Shown here piece after piece: positions 29,514 through 38,573 of a DNA stretch of 64,000 bases. The notes under the pieces were generated by a model, which saw nothing but the letters and a program-made list of their open reading frames with translations, was not told the DNA's origin and did no database searches. This stretch comes from Halotalea alkalilenta (GTDB lineage: Bacteria; Pseudomonadota; Gammaproteobacteria; Pseudomonadales; Halomonadaceae): NCBI RefSeq assembly GCF_001648175.1, contig NZ_CP015243.1:2852001-2916000 (forward strand), read 5' to 3'. Each line of letters begins with the position of its first letter. Within the stretch, counting starts at the first letter, position 1. The translations under genes were made by a program, and so were the position numbers.

Positions 29514-30464
29514 ATGAGCGATTTCATCCTCGGCGCCCCTGCCCCCTTGAACGTCCATCTCTCACGGCTGGCCGTGGTCGAGGTGGCGGGCAAGGACGCC
29601 GAGCGCTTCCTCCAGGGCCAGATCAGTGCCCAAGTGGGCCACGCGGACGATCGCTTCGCCCCTTATGGCGTGTTCTGCACCCCCAAGGGACGAGTGATCG
29701 CCAACGTCCAGCTGCTGCGTGCCGAGCCCGAGCGCTACTGGCTGATCACGCCTACCAGCCTGAGCGAGACTCTGCGCGCGCACTTGGCCAAGTACGCGGT
29801 GTTCTTCAAGACCGAGATTCGCCAGCGTGACGATATCGGTCTCTACGGGCTCGCCGGGGAAGACAAGCGCATCAACGAATGGCTCGAGGTCGCAACGCTG
29901 CCGCGCCGGACCGGCGAGGTACAGCGCGACGACCAGCGCTGGCTGATTCGCGCCCCCGGAGAAGGACGGGTCCTGGCGCTGGGCACCGCGCCAAGCGGCG
30001 CCGAGGCGGCTACCCGAGCGATCGAGTCACGCTGGTGGCTGGAGGAGATCCGCCACGGTGTGGCTTGGCTCGAGGCGAGCCAGAGCGACGCCTGGCTTCC
30101 GCAAATGATCAACTGGGAAGCGCTCGGCGGGATCAGCTTCAAGAAGGGCTGCTATACCGGCCAGGAAGTAGTCGCCCGCGCCCACTATCGCGGCCAGGTG
30201 AAAAAACGCCTGGCACGGCTCGCAGTCGAGGGCGATGCAACGATCGCGGTAGGCGACCCGGTGCTCGATCGCGAGAGCGGCAAATCGGTCGGCACGGTGG
30301 TAGCCGTGGAGCCGAACGAGCAAGGTGGCAGCGAAATGCTCGCGGTGGTGACGCTACGAGAAGCGCCTATTGCGCTGAGCGTCGGCAGTGCCGAGGCCGC
30401 ACGGCTCGAGTTGCCCTACGCAGTGGAACGGCTCGATCCGGAAACCCTGGTGGCGGAGGATTAA
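29514..30464 (+). CDS. ygfZ: Folate-binding protein YgfZ (iron-sulfur cluster maintenance)
   Basis: Protein of 316 aa of the GcvT-like YgfZ/IBA57 family, which uses tetrahydrofolate to support certain Fe-S enzymes. The diagnostic motif KGCYTGQEVVARAHYRG is near residues 213-229, with the conserved Cys. I chose the ATG at 29514, where homology starts. In many relatives the neighbour is sdhE; here the upstream genes are an HMA-like protein and uvrB. Confidence 0.93.
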   Translation: MSDFILGAPAPLNVHLSRLAVVEVAGKDAERFLQGQISAQVGHADDRFAPYGVFCTPKGRVIANVQLLRAEPERYWLITPTSLSETLRAHLAKYAVFFKTEIRQRDDIGLYGLAGEDKRINEWLEVATLPRRTGEVQRDDQRWLIRAPGEGRVLALGTAPSGAEAATRAIESRWWLEEIRHGVAWLEASQSDAWLPQMINWEALGGISFKKGCYTGQEVVARAHYRGQVKKRLARLAVEGDATIAVGDPVLDRESGKSVGTVVAVEPNEQGGSEMLAVVTLREAPIALSVGSAEAARLELPYAVERLDPETLVAED

Positions 30465-30870
30465 CACCGGGGGTGCCCGATGCACCCGGCTGCATGGCTT
30501 TGGGCTCCCGGCCGGCCAGCAGGGCATGAGCTACGCGCATCAGCCGGCCGGGTGATCGCAAGGGCACGGCTGCGCCGGGGACAATACCCATACAAAAATT
30601 ATTGACATTATTCCCGCTTCGCTCAAAATGTTTCGAATTGTTACATTTTGACGCACTATGTCACTCACTCATCATGGTGAAGTTGCACGCACCGCGAACA
30701 GCCCGCTGGGCACGAGCCGAATCCCAACGCCCTAGACCGCAGCGGATTCGGCCAGCCTCAGCTGCCTTGCAGGCAACCGCGCGTTGAACATTGGAAGTCA
30801 CTGCCCGGCCATGGAATGGGTCGGCGCCGGCCCGGCGTGCGTCGAGACCATTGCGCTTGAGCGTTAATCC
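30465..30870. other. 406-bp intergenic region with hairpins and a sigma70-like promoter
   Basis: A stem GGGTGC/GCACCC just after the ygfZ stop, and a 10-bp inverted repeat CCCGGCCGGC/GCCGGCCGGG (30507-30516 with 30543-30552), may end ygfZ transcription. A promoter-like sequence follows at 30602-30629, then about 240 bp without a convincing gene before the ORF at 30871. Confidence 0.5.
30602..30629 (+). promoter_or_regulatory. Sigma70-like promoter with perfect -35
   Basis: TTGACA (30602-30607), a 16-bp spacer and CAAAAT (30624-30629), in an AT-rich patch unusual for this region. It points to the uncharacterised ORF at 30871, leaving a leader of about 235 nt. Confidence 0.5.
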
Positions 30871-31287
30871 ATGACCAGCGAAGCCCCCCGCTCCACTGAT
30901 CCGATGCCCTCGGCAACCATCGGCGCCGGAGATGAACATTTGCCGGCGTCCGCCGAGGATAGAGCCCGCATCATCAGACGACTGCTCTCGCCTGCGAGGA
31001 TGCATGGGCCGAACACATTCGGCGGCGTCTTCAAGGAGATCCTGATGAAGACCCTGGCGCACAGGGTGAGAACGCAAAGAAGCGGCCCGTTCAACAACCT
31101 CTCAGGCAGGAAAGCACTGGACATCCTGGTCGCGGAAAAGCTCCAGATACCGCTGCAGGAGGCAAAATCGATGTCCAACGACGCGCTGTTCCTGATCCTC
31201 CACGATGAACTGCTGTCGGTGGCGATCGAGGATGCCTACTTCCAGATCGCAATCGGCAGCGAGCCCCCATCGCCTTGCGCCCCATAG
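30871..31287 (+). CDS. Hypothetical protein
   Basis: ORF of 138 aa that I do not recognise. The first ~40 residues are Pro/Ser-rich and probably disordered. The remainder (HGPNTFGGVFKEILMKTLAH to DALFLILHDELLSVAIEDA) looks like a folded, mostly helical cytoplasmic domain with no signal peptide or membrane helix. The ribosome site before the ATG at 30871 is weak, so the true start may be internal. A sigma70-like promoter lies 240 bp upstream. It converges with tatD. Confidence 0.5.
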   Translation: MTSEAPRSTDPMPSATIGAGDEHLPASAEDRARIIRRLLSPARMHGPNTFGGVFKEILMKTLAHRVRTQRSGPFNNLSGRKALDILVAEKLQIPLQEAKSMSNDALFLILHDELLSVAIEDAYFQIAIGSEPPSPCAP

Positions 31288-31329
31288 CCGACGGCCTTTC
31301 CACACCAGCGTGGAAGAACCTCAGCCCAT

Positions 31330-32106
31330 TCAGGCCCTGGAGCGGAACAGCGCCCGCACATTGGCGCTGGTGGTCTCACCGAGCCGCGCAGGCTCTAAAC
31401 CCCTCAGTCGCGCCACCTCGGCGGCCACCAGAGGGAGGTTGGAGGGGGTATTGCGCTGTTCGCGACCGCGCAGTGGCGCCGGCAGCATGTCTGGAGAATC
31501 GGTCTCGAGCACGAAGCCATCCTCTGGCAGTGCCGCCACCACGCGCTTGAGCTTTTGCGCACGATCGAAGGTCACCGCACCGCCGATGCCGAGCAAAAAG
31601 CCCGCGTCGAGGAAGCGCTCGGCCTGTTGAAGACTGCCCGCGAAGGCATGGATAAGACCTCCCGGCAGCCGTGGATGACGGCTGAGCCGCTGGGCGACCT
31701 GGTCATTGAGCCGAACGCAGTGCACTACCACCGGCAGCCGCAGGCGCTCGGCGATCGATAGCTGCGCGTCGAACAGCGCCCACTGGGAATCATCGCACGA
31801 TCTCGCATCGACTCCGCACTCACCGAGTGCGACGACCCCAGCCGGCCGCGTCGAGAGCAGCCGCTCGAGCGCATCCAGATCGTTGTCTTCGCCCTCGCAC
31901 CGATGCTCGAACCAGGGGTGCAGGCCGAGGCATACCGATACCTCCGCGTGCCGCTGCGCCAGGGCCAGCAGCGGCGCCCAGCTGGCGCGGTCGGTGGCGG
32001 CACAAACGAAAGCGCGGACCCCGTGGGTCCGCGCCGCCTCGATGACCGCCTCACGATCCGAATCGAATGCGTCGGCGGCAAGATGGCAATGGGCATCGAT
32101 CAGCAT
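31330..32106 (-). CDS. TatD-family metal-dependent hydrolase (YjjV-like)
   Basis: TIM-barrel hydrolase of 258 aa with metal ligands visible along the chain: IDAHCHL (residues 3-9), GLHPWF (near 81), LGECGVD (near 116), VVHCVRLND (near 147), and ETDSPDML (near 221). TatD relatives act as DNases or deacylases; this one looks closest to the YjjV branch. It lies 13 bp after mscL on the same strand. Confidence 0.88.
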   Translation of the reverse strand: MLIDAHCHLAADAFDSDREAVIEAARTHGVRAFVCAATDRASWAPLLALAQRHAEVSVCLGLHPWFEHRCEGEDNDLDALERLLSTRPAGVVALGECGVDARSCDDSQWALFDAQLSIAERLRLPVVVHCVRLNDQVAQRLSRHPRLPGGLIHAFAGSLQQAERFLDAGFLLGIGGAVTFDRAQKLKRVVAALPEDGFVLETDSPDMLPAPLRGREQRNTPSNLPLVAAEVARLRGLEPARLGETTSANVRALFRSRA

Positions 32107-32119
32107 CGAAGCGCAGGCC

Positions 32120-32605
32120 TCAGCTGGCTGGCTGAGCGACCTCGAGCTCGGAGGTGCACGCCGAGCAACGAGTCGCCTTCAGCGGCACGCTGGAGAGGCA
32201 GTACGGGCACTCCTTGGTGGTCGGCGCGGCCGCGGCCTCTTCCTTCTGGGTCATACGCTGCAGCTTGGTGATGTTGCGGATCAGCATGAAGCAAACCAGC
32301 GCGACCAGCAGGAAGGAGATGGTGGCGTTGAGGAACAGCCCGAAGTTGATCGTCACCGCACCGGCCGCCTGGGCATCGGCGAGCGTGGCGTAGGGCCCTG
32401 CGGTGGCGCCATCGCGCAGGGTGACGAACAGGTCGGTGAAGTTGAGCCCCCCGGTGATCAGACCGAGTATCGGGGTGAACACGTCCCGGACCAGGCTATT
32501 GACGATCGAGGTGAACGCCGCCCCGATGATGATCCCGATCGCCATGTCGACCACATTGCCCTTGACCGCGAAATCGCGAAAATCCTTGAGAAAGCCTGCC
32601 ATCAT
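32120..32605 (-). CDS. mscL: Large-conductance mechanosensitive channel MscL with a C-terminal zinc ribbon
   Basis: Channel of 161 aa. It has the conserved N terminus (FLKDFRDFAVKGNVVDMAIGIIIG), a first membrane helix with the gate, a periplasmic loop and a second helix (about 80-105). The channel opens at high membrane tension to release solutes on osmotic downshift. Instead of ending at about 136 residues it carries an extra tail (about 125-161) with CPYC and CSAC pairs 13 residues apart, a rubredoxin-like zinc ribbon. The start has AAGGAG upstream. Confidence 0.93.
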   Translation of the reverse strand: MMAGFLKDFRDFAVKGNVVDMAIGIIIGAAFTSIVNSLVRDVFTPILGLITGGLNFTDLFVTLRDGATAGPYATLADAQAAGAVTINFGLFLNATISFLLVALVCFMLIRNITKLQRMTQKEEAAAAPTTKECPYCLSSVPLKATRCSACTSELEVAQPAS

Positions 32606-32796
32606 CGTCTGACTCCTTGAATGTTATCTATCTCGGCGCCCAAAAGAACCGGGCGCCTCTGTCTTGTTGGATTATTACCGCTCTTGCGCGGCAACTTTTT
32701 GACATTAGTCGCCTTTGGTTCCCGTCGCTAGGGCACTGGGCCGGCCGGAAACGGCGCGTCCGCGCTTGGAACGGACGCGTTCATGCCAGCGCGAAG

Positions 32797-34383
32797 TCAG
32801 TGTTCACGGGTGGCGCGGAACTCGATATCGGGCCAGCGCTCCTGCATCAATTGCAGGTTGACCCGGGTCGGCGCCAGATAAGTGAGAAAGCCCCCGCCGT
32901 CGATGGCCAGGTTCTCGGTCGACTTGCGCTTGAGTTCGTCGAGCTTGCGCTCATCGCCATGCAGCCAACGCGCGGTCTGGACGTTGACCGCTTCATACAG
33001 GCAGTCGACTTTGTATTCGTCATGCAGCCGATGAGCGACCACATCGAACTGCAGCATGCCCACCGCGCCGACGATCAGATCGTTATTGTTGATCGGCATG
33101 AAAACCTGCGTAGCGCCCTCCTCGGAGAGCTGCTGGAGCCCTTTCTGCAGCGCCTTGGCCTTGAGCGGATCCTTCAGCCGTACACGCCGGAAGAGCTCCG
33201 GGGCGAAGTGAGGAATCCCGGTGAAGCGCATCATTTCGCCCGCGGTGAAGGTATCGCCGATCTGGATCGTGCCGTGGTTGTGCAACCCGATGATGTCACC
33301 CGGCCAGGCTTCATCGACCTGGCTGCGGTCGGCCGCCATGAAGGTCAGCGCATCGGCGATCTTGACGTCCTTGCCGAGCCTCACATGGTGCATCTTCATG
33401 TTCTTCTCGTACCTGCCCGAACAGACCCTGAGAAACGCCACCCGGTCACGATGGCGCGGGTCCATGTTGGCCTGGATCTTGAACACGAAGCCGGTGAAAC
33501 GCCCATCGTCGGGCGTCACCGCACGCTGGTCGGTCTGGTAGGTCTGCGGCGGCGGCGCGTACTCGACGAAGCCATCGAGCATCTCGCGCACGCCGAAGTT
33601 GCCCATCGCCGTGCCGAAGAACACCGGGGTCAGCTCACCGCGCCGATAGGCCTCGAGGTCGAACTGGTGCGAAGCCCCCCGCACCAGCTCGATCTCCTCG
33701 CGCAGCTCTCGAGCGACCTGGGCGCCAAGCACCGAGTCGACCTCGGCACTGTCGAGCCCATCGATGTGAACGTCGTCGGGGATCCGGTGGCCCTGCCCGG
33801 ACTTGTAGAAAGACAGGCGATCCTCGAGCAAGTGGTAGACGCCCTTGAAGGCCTTGCCCATGCCGATCGGCCAGGTCACCGGCGCGCATTGGATGCCGAG
33901 CACGGTCTCGATCTCGTCCATCACCTCCACCGGGTCACGGGTTTCACGATCCATCTTGTTGATGAAGGTGAGAATCGGCGTGTCGCGCAGCCGACACACC
34001 TCCATCAGCTTGATCGTGCGCTCCTCGACGCCCTTGGCGCAGTCGACCACCATCAGGGCGGAGTCGACCGCGGTCAGGGTCCGATAGGTATCCTCGGAGA
34101 AGTCCTCGTGGCCGGGGGTGTCGAGCAGGTTGACGATCCGACCGCGGTAGGGGAACTGCATCACCGAGGTGGTCACCGAGATGCCGCGCTCCTGCTCCAT
34201 CTTCATCCAGTCGGAGGTGGCGTGGCGCGCCTCGCGCTTGCTCTTGACCGCACCCGCGACCTGGATCGCATTGCCGAACAGCAAAAGCTTCTCGGTCAAC
34301 GTGGTCTTGCCAGCGTCAGGGTGGGAGATGATGGCAAAGGTCCTTCTTAGCCCCGCTTCTTGGGCCTGCTGCGCAACTGACAT
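32797..34383 (-). CDS. prfC: Peptide chain release factor 3
   Basis: Translational GTPase of 528 aa. G1 is [13 protein letters not shown] (near 20), G2 region [12 protein letters not shown] (near 67), G3 [11 protein letters not shown] (near 88) and G4 [10 protein letters not shown] (near 142). Domains II and III follow. It recycles RF1/RF2 after termination. Length and motifs are typical (E. coli 529 aa). It is divergent from the hypothetical gene at 34691. Confidence 0.96.
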   Translation of the reverse strand: MSVAQQAQEAGLRRTFAIISHPDAGKTTLTEKLLLFGNAIQVAGAVKSKREARHATSDWMKMEQERGISVTTSVMQFPYRGRIVNLLDTPGHEDFSEDTYRTLTAVDSALMVVDCAKGVEERTIKLMEVCRLRDTPILTFINKMDRETRDPVEVMDEIETVLGIQCAPVTWPIGMGKAFKGVYHLLEDRLSFYKSGQGHRIPDDVHIDGLDSAEVDSVLGAQVARELREEIELVRGASHQFDLEAYRRGELTPVFFGTAMGNFGVREMLDGFVEYAPPPQTYQTDQRAVTPDDGRFTGFVFKIQANMDPRHRDRVAFLRVCSGRYEKNMKMHHVRLGKDVKIADALTFMAADRSQVDEAWPGDIIGLHNHGTIQIGDTFTAGEMMRFTGIPHFAPELFRRVRLKDPLKAKALQKGLQQLSEEGATQVFMPINNNDLIVGAVGMLQFDVVAHRLHDEYKVDCLYEAVNVQTARWLHGDERKLDELKRKSTENLAIDGGGFLTYLAPTRVNLQLMQERWPDIEFRATREH

Positions 34384-34690
34384 CTAGGGATCCATTCGAT
34401 TTCGTGCGTGCCTGCACGCAGATGGGAAAGTGCTATCGGCACCGTACTCCGCCGCCGAAGTCTGTGCGCGCATGATATCGCATCACTGCGTGATCTCGTA
34501 CTCATCCGGCCCTTGCCCCCCCGGCGACGAGGCCCAAGTACCCCTGTGAGGCTGGACAACACGAGTCGGACTGACCAAGAATCGCGCTTGTCGGTACATC
34601 GTTCGGACACTCGTTTCGAAACACCGCGGCGGCGCCCTCCCCAGGGCACCGCCAACTCCTCTTGACCAGCACATCGCTTGGGCGGACACC
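34384..34690. other. 307-bp divergent intergenic region
   Basis: The region lies between prfC and the hypothetical gene at 34691. A short palindrome ATCAC/GTGAT lies near 34480-34495 and a run of seven C near 34516. I see no gene, and no promoter I would defend. Confidence 0.4.
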
Positions 34691-35161
34691 GTGAGCGCAA
34701 CACGTGACTATTTGATCGAAAGGGCACGCCGACTCATCGAACAGGAGGAGAAACTCGACCGTCGCGAGCTCGAGGCAGCGCGCCAGTGGGTACTGGCCGT
34801 ACATCGGCTCTATGCGCGCCTCGGTAGCTGGCTCGATGAGATCAACGCCTCGAGGCTCGCCCACTCCACCGCCGCCGCCGAACTCACCGTCGAGCTCAGC
34901 AGCGAAGAGCAAGCGGTGCCGATCGAACAGTTCCGGGTCCATGCCGGCAGCCTGACGGTGACCCTCGATCCAACCCTGTTCGTCGGCGAGCAGCGGGTGA
35001 TTCGCGCCGGCACCGAAGAACAGGCGCTGCTGCTGGTACGCACCGCCGCGGGCGCGTGGGAGATCGCCAGCCTCAAGGCCTCGGGGCGCCTTTCGAGCCG
35101 TCGCGACCCACTCGATCAAGAAAGTTTCTATGCCAGCTTGATCACGCTGCTGGGACTCTGA
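34691..35161 (+). CDS. Uncharacterised protein
   Basis: ORF of 156 aa from a GTG start, with GGGCGGA just upstream. The N-terminal ~50 residues form a charged helix (LIERARRLIEQEEKLDRRELEAARQW, then a Leu-rich segment). The middle is beta-rich (AAELTVELSSEEQAVPIEQFRVHAGSLTV). There is no signal peptide or membrane helix. I do not recognise a named family. The high coding regularity and same-strand context make it a likely real gene. Confidence 0.7.
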   Translation: MSATRDYLIERARRLIEQEEKLDRRELEAARQWVLAVHRLYARLGSWLDEINASRLAHSTAAAELTVELSSEEQAVPIEQFRVHAGSLTVTLDPTLFVGEQRVIRAGTEEQALLLVRTAAGAWEIASLKASGRLSSRRDPLDQESFYASLITLLGL

Positions 35162-35203
35162 ACGCGACAGGAGGAAAAACCGCCTTTTTCGATATGTAGT
35201 AAA

Positions 35204-35232
35204 TTTACAACAACTAGACTTTGGTCTAACAT
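35204..35232 (+). promoter_or_regulatory. Sigma70-like promoter before the small ORF
   Basis: TTTACA (35204-35209), an exact 17-bp spacer, and TAACAT (35227-35232), in an AT-rich patch. The expected start of transcription is near 35239, about 40 bp before the small ORF. Confidence 0.6.
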
Positions 35233-35280
35233 GACCTTGCATTCGAATCGCCCCTCCTCACCCGATGCGAGGCCACTGCC

Positions 35281-35385
35281 ATGCAAAGCGCCCATGAAGT
35301 GATGCTCAAGGAAGACCAGCGCATGCGACTGCGTCGTGCCCGTGAAGCCCACGAGCGCAACTTCCCGCAGCAGAAAGTAGCTTGA
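35281..35385 (+). CDS. Possible small protein of 34 aa
   Basis: ATG at 35281 with GAGG nine bases upstream. The predicted peptide (MQSAHEVMLKEDQRMRLRR... ending FPQQKVA) is highly charged and probably one amphipathic helix with a basic face. It is preceded by a promoter-like sequence and followed by a hairpin, which makes a self-contained unit. I do not recognise the product, and the evidence for translation is only this arrangement. Confidence 0.45.
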   Translation: MQSAHEVMLKEDQRMRLRRAREAHERNFPQQKVA

Positions 35386-35418
35386 CCCTCGCGCCCCGCG
35401 GCGCGCTTCTTCCCCAAG

Positions 35419-35456
35419 CACGGGCCATCGATCGATCGGTGGCCCGTGCTCGTTTC
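35419..35456 (+). terminator. Hairpin, probable terminator after the small ORF
   Basis: CACGGGCCA (35419-35427) pairs perfectly with TGGCCCGTG (35440-35448), followed by CTCGTTTC. The T tract is short, so termination may be partial, allowing some reading into regB. Confidence 0.55.
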
Positions 35457-35577
35457 CAGTCGTGGCCGCTCTCCTCCGGGCCATCGTCCAAGGCGCTCGA
35501 GCCAACCCGACGCGACAATGCAACCAACGTGACTAGCCGTTAAGATAGCGGTCCCTTTTCCGGTTTGAGCGGTATCC

Positions 35578-36846
35578 ATGGATCCCACCCAGCCCCCGCT
35601 GTCACTGTCGACACCGAGCCAGAACCTGATTCGCCTGACGATCATGCGCGGGATCACCTGGACGGGCTTTTTGATCGCGGTGATCACCGGGATCGAACTG
35701 TTGGACTTCAAGCTCGACGTACTGCTGGTGATCTCGACGATTCTCTCGATGGCGGCGTTCAATGTCGCCACCTGGTGGCGCCTGGGCCGCAATCGTCCAG
35801 TCACCGCGCGCGAGTACACCTACCACCTGCTGATCGAGATCGCGGGCCTCACCCTGGTGTTCTATCTCACCGGCGGTGCGACCAACCCAGTCGTCACCTA
35901 CCTGCTGGTGCCGGTCACCATCGCCGCCGCCACCCTGCGCTGGCGCGATGCCCTGCTGATCGCAAGCGTCGCGGTGCTCGCCTACCTGCTGTTGATGTTC
36001 TTCTATCTGCCGGTACCGGAGCTCTCCCGCGAGGTGCGCGGGCTGCCGTTCAACCTGCATATCATCGGCATGGGCCTCAACTTCCTGCTCTGCACGGTGC
36101 TGGTGACCTTCTTCATCTCGAAGATGGCGCTGGCGCTGCGCCGACGCGACCTGACGCTGTCGCGTACCCGCGAAGCCGCACTGCGCAACGAGCAGGTGAT
36201 CGCGGTAGCCAGCCAGGCGGCGGGCACGGCCCATGAACTCGGTACTCCGCTGTCGACCATTGCGGTGGTGCTCAGCGAGATGCGCGCGGAGCTCAAGGAG
36301 CACCCCGCCCTGCTGCAGGACATCGACCTGATCAAGCGCCAGGTCGAGACCTGCAAGGCGCATCTGCGCGCGCTCGCCGCCAGCGCCGAACGCAAGGCCG
36401 ACGGCATCGAGCAACTCGATGCCGCGGCCTGGTTCGGAGCAGTGATAAACCGCTGGCTGGTGATGCGCCATGACGTCAGCTACCACTTCGAGGTGGAAAA
36501 AGGGCGGCCACCGCAGATCGAGGTCGACACCACGCTCGACCAAGCGGTGATGAACCTGCTCAACAATGCCGCCGACGCCAATCCCGACAACATCGAGCTG
36601 CGCCTCTACTGGGACGACGAGCGGGTGTACTTCGAGATTCGCGACTACGGCCCTGGCGTACCGCTGGAGATCGCCGACCAACTCGGCGAGACCTTCGTTT
36701 CGACCAAGTCCAAGGGCATGGGGATCGGACTGTTTCTGACCCACTCGACCCTCGATCGTTTTGGCGGCGGCGTGAGCCTGTACAATCACCACGGAGGCGG
36801 CACCCTCACAGAGGTGAGCCTGCCCATCGCCGGTGGCATCCAGTAG
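35578..36846 (+). CDS. regB: Redox-sensing histidine kinase RegB/PrrB
   Basis: Membrane kinase of 422 aa. Six hydrophobic segments fill residues about 20-195. The ubiquinone-sensing motif of the family is GGATNPVVTY (near 100), with Val where RegB usually has Phe. The H box is AHELGTPLSTI (near 218) with the phospho-accepting His. The redox-active Cys position is kept in RQVETCKAHLRAL (near 258). The N box (LNNAADANPDN) and G boxes (DYGPGVP, GMGIGLFL) follow. It probably controls respiratory or carbon genes through the RegA gene downstream. Confidence 0.92.
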   Translation: MDPTQPPLSLSTPSQNLIRLTIMRGITWTGFLIAVITGIELLDFKLDVLLVISTILSMAAFNVATWWRLGRNRPVTAREYTYHLLIEIAGLTLVFYLTGGATNPVVTYLLVPVTIAAATLRWRDALLIASVAVLAYLLLMFFYLPVPELSREVRGLPFNLHIIGMGLNFLLCTVLVTFFISKMALALRRRDLTLSRTREAALRNEQVIAVASQAAGTAHELGTPLSTIAVVLSEMRAELKEHPALLQDIDLIKRQVETCKAHLRALAASAERKADGIEQLDAAAWFGAVINRWLVMRHDVSYHFEVEKGRPPQIEVDTTLDQAVMNLLNNAADANPDNIELRLYWDDERVYFEIRDYGPGVPLEIADQLGETFVSTKSKGMGIGLFLTHSTLDRFGGGVSLYNHHGGGTLTEVSLPIAGGIQ

Positions 36847-37042
36847 GTTGGGTCCGCAATACGCGCACGAAAATGCGCACGACCCCACCCTGGACCTGTC
36901 CGGGAAAACAAAAACGAGCGTAGACGAAACGGGCCAGACGGCCGGAAGGCGGAAGGCGGAAGCTGCGAACCGAGTTCGCGGGCGCCCCCATCCGTTCCGG
37001 CTTTTTCCAAGGGCCCCGGAAAGCACGCTACTTTCGCGGGAA

Positions 37043-37060
37043 GACCGGCCTGCGCCGGTC
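37043..37060 (+). promoter_or_regulatory. Hairpin in the regA leader
   Basis: GACCGGC (37043-37049) and GCCGGTC (37054-37060) form a 7-bp stem with a CTGC loop, 20 bp before the regA ATG. The 234-bp regB-regA gap also contains two and a half copies of GGAAGGC (from 36944). A role in regA expression is only a guess. Confidence 0.35.
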
Positions 37061-37080
37061 ACGACAAGAGAACGAGCGCC

Positions 37081-37617
37081 ATGGATCAGCCGATCACCTT
37101 TCTGATCGTCGACGACGACGAACTCTTCTGCCAAGTAATGGAGCGAGCGATGAAGCGCCGCGGTTTCGAGGTGATGGTCGCCCAGACCGCCACCGACGCG
37201 ATGCAGCTCGCCCATCGACACGCCCCGGACTATGCCACCGTCGACTTGAAGCTCGAAGAGAGCTCGGGGCTCAAGCTGCTGCCCGAACTGCTCTCGATCA
37301 ACCCGAACTGCAAGGCGGTGATTCTGACCGGATACTCGAGCATCTCGACCGCGGTCGAGGCGATCAAGCTCGGTGCCACCAACTACCTGTGCAAGCCGGT
37401 GGATGCCGACGAGGTACTGCACGCGCTGCACCACACCTCCCCGGATCCGGACACCGAGATCGCCGAGCACCCGCCCTCGGTCAATCGCCTGACCTGGGAA
37501 CACATCCAACGCGTGCTCCATGAACACGACGGCAACATCTCGGCCACAGCGCGCAGCCTCGGCATGCATCGCCGCACCCTGCAACGCAAGCTGCAGAAAC
37601 GCCCCGTCAAACGCTGA
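37081..37617 (+). CDS. regA: Response regulator RegA/PrrA (ActR)
   Basis: Protein of 178 aa. The receiver domain has the acidic pair DDDE (residues 11-14), phospho-acceptor Asp in TVDLKLEES (near 58), the Thr in LTGYSS (near 86) and the Lys in LCKPVDADE (near 105). A short linker leads to a Fis-type helix-turn-helix at the C terminus (NISATARSLGMHRRTLQRKLQK). This is the exact layout of RegA, and it follows its kinase regB. Confidence 0.94.
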   Translation: MDQPITFLIVDDDELFCQVMERAMKRRGFEVMVAQTATDAMQLAHRHAPDYATVDLKLEESSGLKLLPELLSINPNCKAVILTGYSSISTAVEAIKLGATNYLCKPVDADEVLHALHHTSPDPDTEIAEHPPSVNRLTWEHIQRVLHEHDGNISATARSLGMHRRTLQRKLQKRPVKR

Positions 37618-37633
37618 CCCCCGGAGAGTTTGC

Positions 37634-38464
37634 ATGTCATCATCATTGAGGCTCGAAGAGCGTCTCGACTTCACCCTCGCCCTCGCCCGCCAGGCCGGCG
37701 AAACGATCGTCGCCGCCCGCCGCGAGGCAAGCTTCGCCAAGAGCCTCAAACGCGGCGTGGAGCTCGTCACCGACACCGATGTGGCGGTCGACCGGCAGAT
37801 CGCCGCGGCGCTCGACCAACGCTTCCCCAATGAGAGCCGACTGACCGAGGAGCTGACCCCGGACTCCCGCCAGGTCGATCTCGAGGCGGCGCTTTGGATC
37901 GTCGACCCCATCGACGGCACGGTGAACTTCGCCCACGGCCACCACCACGTCGCGGTGTCGATCGCCTGGGCGCTGGATGGCGAGATCCAGCTCGGCGTGG
38001 TCCACGCGCCCTTCCTCGATGAAACCTTCAGCGCAATCCGCGGCCGAGGGGCATGGCTCAACGGCGCACCGATCGCTGCCAGCTCCGCCGACGCCTTCGA
38101 TGAAGCACTCATCGCCACCGGTTTTTCCTATACCCGCGCAGACAGGGCTAAGCAGGTGGCACGCCTTGCGCGCGTACTCGACGCCGGACGCGACGTGCGG
38201 CGCAACGGCTCGGCGGCGCTGGATCTGTGCGGTGTCGCCTGTGGCCGCCTTGACGCCTACTACGAAAGCGTCTCGCCCTGGGACTTCGCCGCCGGTCGGC
38301 TGATCGCCGCAGAGGCCGGTGCCTTGATCGGCCATCTCGGCCCGGTGCCGGCAGGCATTCCCGCCGAACTGCATGGCGAGGACCTGATCTGCTGCGCACC
38401 AAAGCTCGAGGCGCAACTGCGTGCGCTGCTGGCGCAGGCCGATCGCGACTTCGCCGCGGCCTGA
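37634..38464 (+). CDS. Inositol-monophosphatase-family protein
   Basis: Mg2+/Li+-dependent phosphatase family member of 276 aa. Motif 1 is WIVDPIDGTVNFAHGHHH (near 92), and motif 2 is SPWDFAAGRLIAAEAGALI (near 212). The metal-binding Glu of motif 0 is present in SRLTEEL near 75. Relatives include SuhB and histidinol-phosphatase HisN-type enzymes, and substrate cannot be set from sequence. I chose the ATG at 37634, 16 bp after regA, with GGAGAG upstream. Confidence 0.85.
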   Translation: MSSSLRLEERLDFTLALARQAGETIVAARREASFAKSLKRGVELVTDTDVAVDRQIAAALDQRFPNESRLTEELTPDSRQVDLEAALWIVDPIDGTVNFAHGHHHVAVSIAWALDGEIQLGVVHAPFLDETFSAIRGRGAWLNGAPIAASSADAFDEALIATGFSYTRADRAKQVARLARVLDAGRDVRRNGSAALDLCGVACGRLDAYYESVSPWDFAAGRLIAAEAGALIGHLGPVPAGIPAELHGEDLICCAPKLEAQLRALLAQADRDFAAA

Positions 38465-38573
38465 GCGGCCGTTGCAAGCGATTGCCGCGCCAGCGACGAC
38501 GCCAGGCCCGCTCGCCCGCGGCCTGCCGACTGTGCGACAATCGCGCCATGATCAGCACAGCCTTTTCGCGCCC

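Larger units (their letters stand above)
35162..35577. other. Intergenic region carrying a promoter, a 34-codon ORF and a hairpin
   Basis: This 416-bp stretch precedes regB. It contains, in order, a good sigma70-like promoter, a 34-codon ORF and a 9-bp hairpin, each listed separately. About 130 bp remain between the hairpin and the regB start. Confidence 0.6.

Noticed and set aside
35602..38118. An 838-codon open frame on the minus strand across regB, regA and the inositol-phosphatase-family gene
   Set aside because: It spans three well-supported genes on the plus strand and has no family features.
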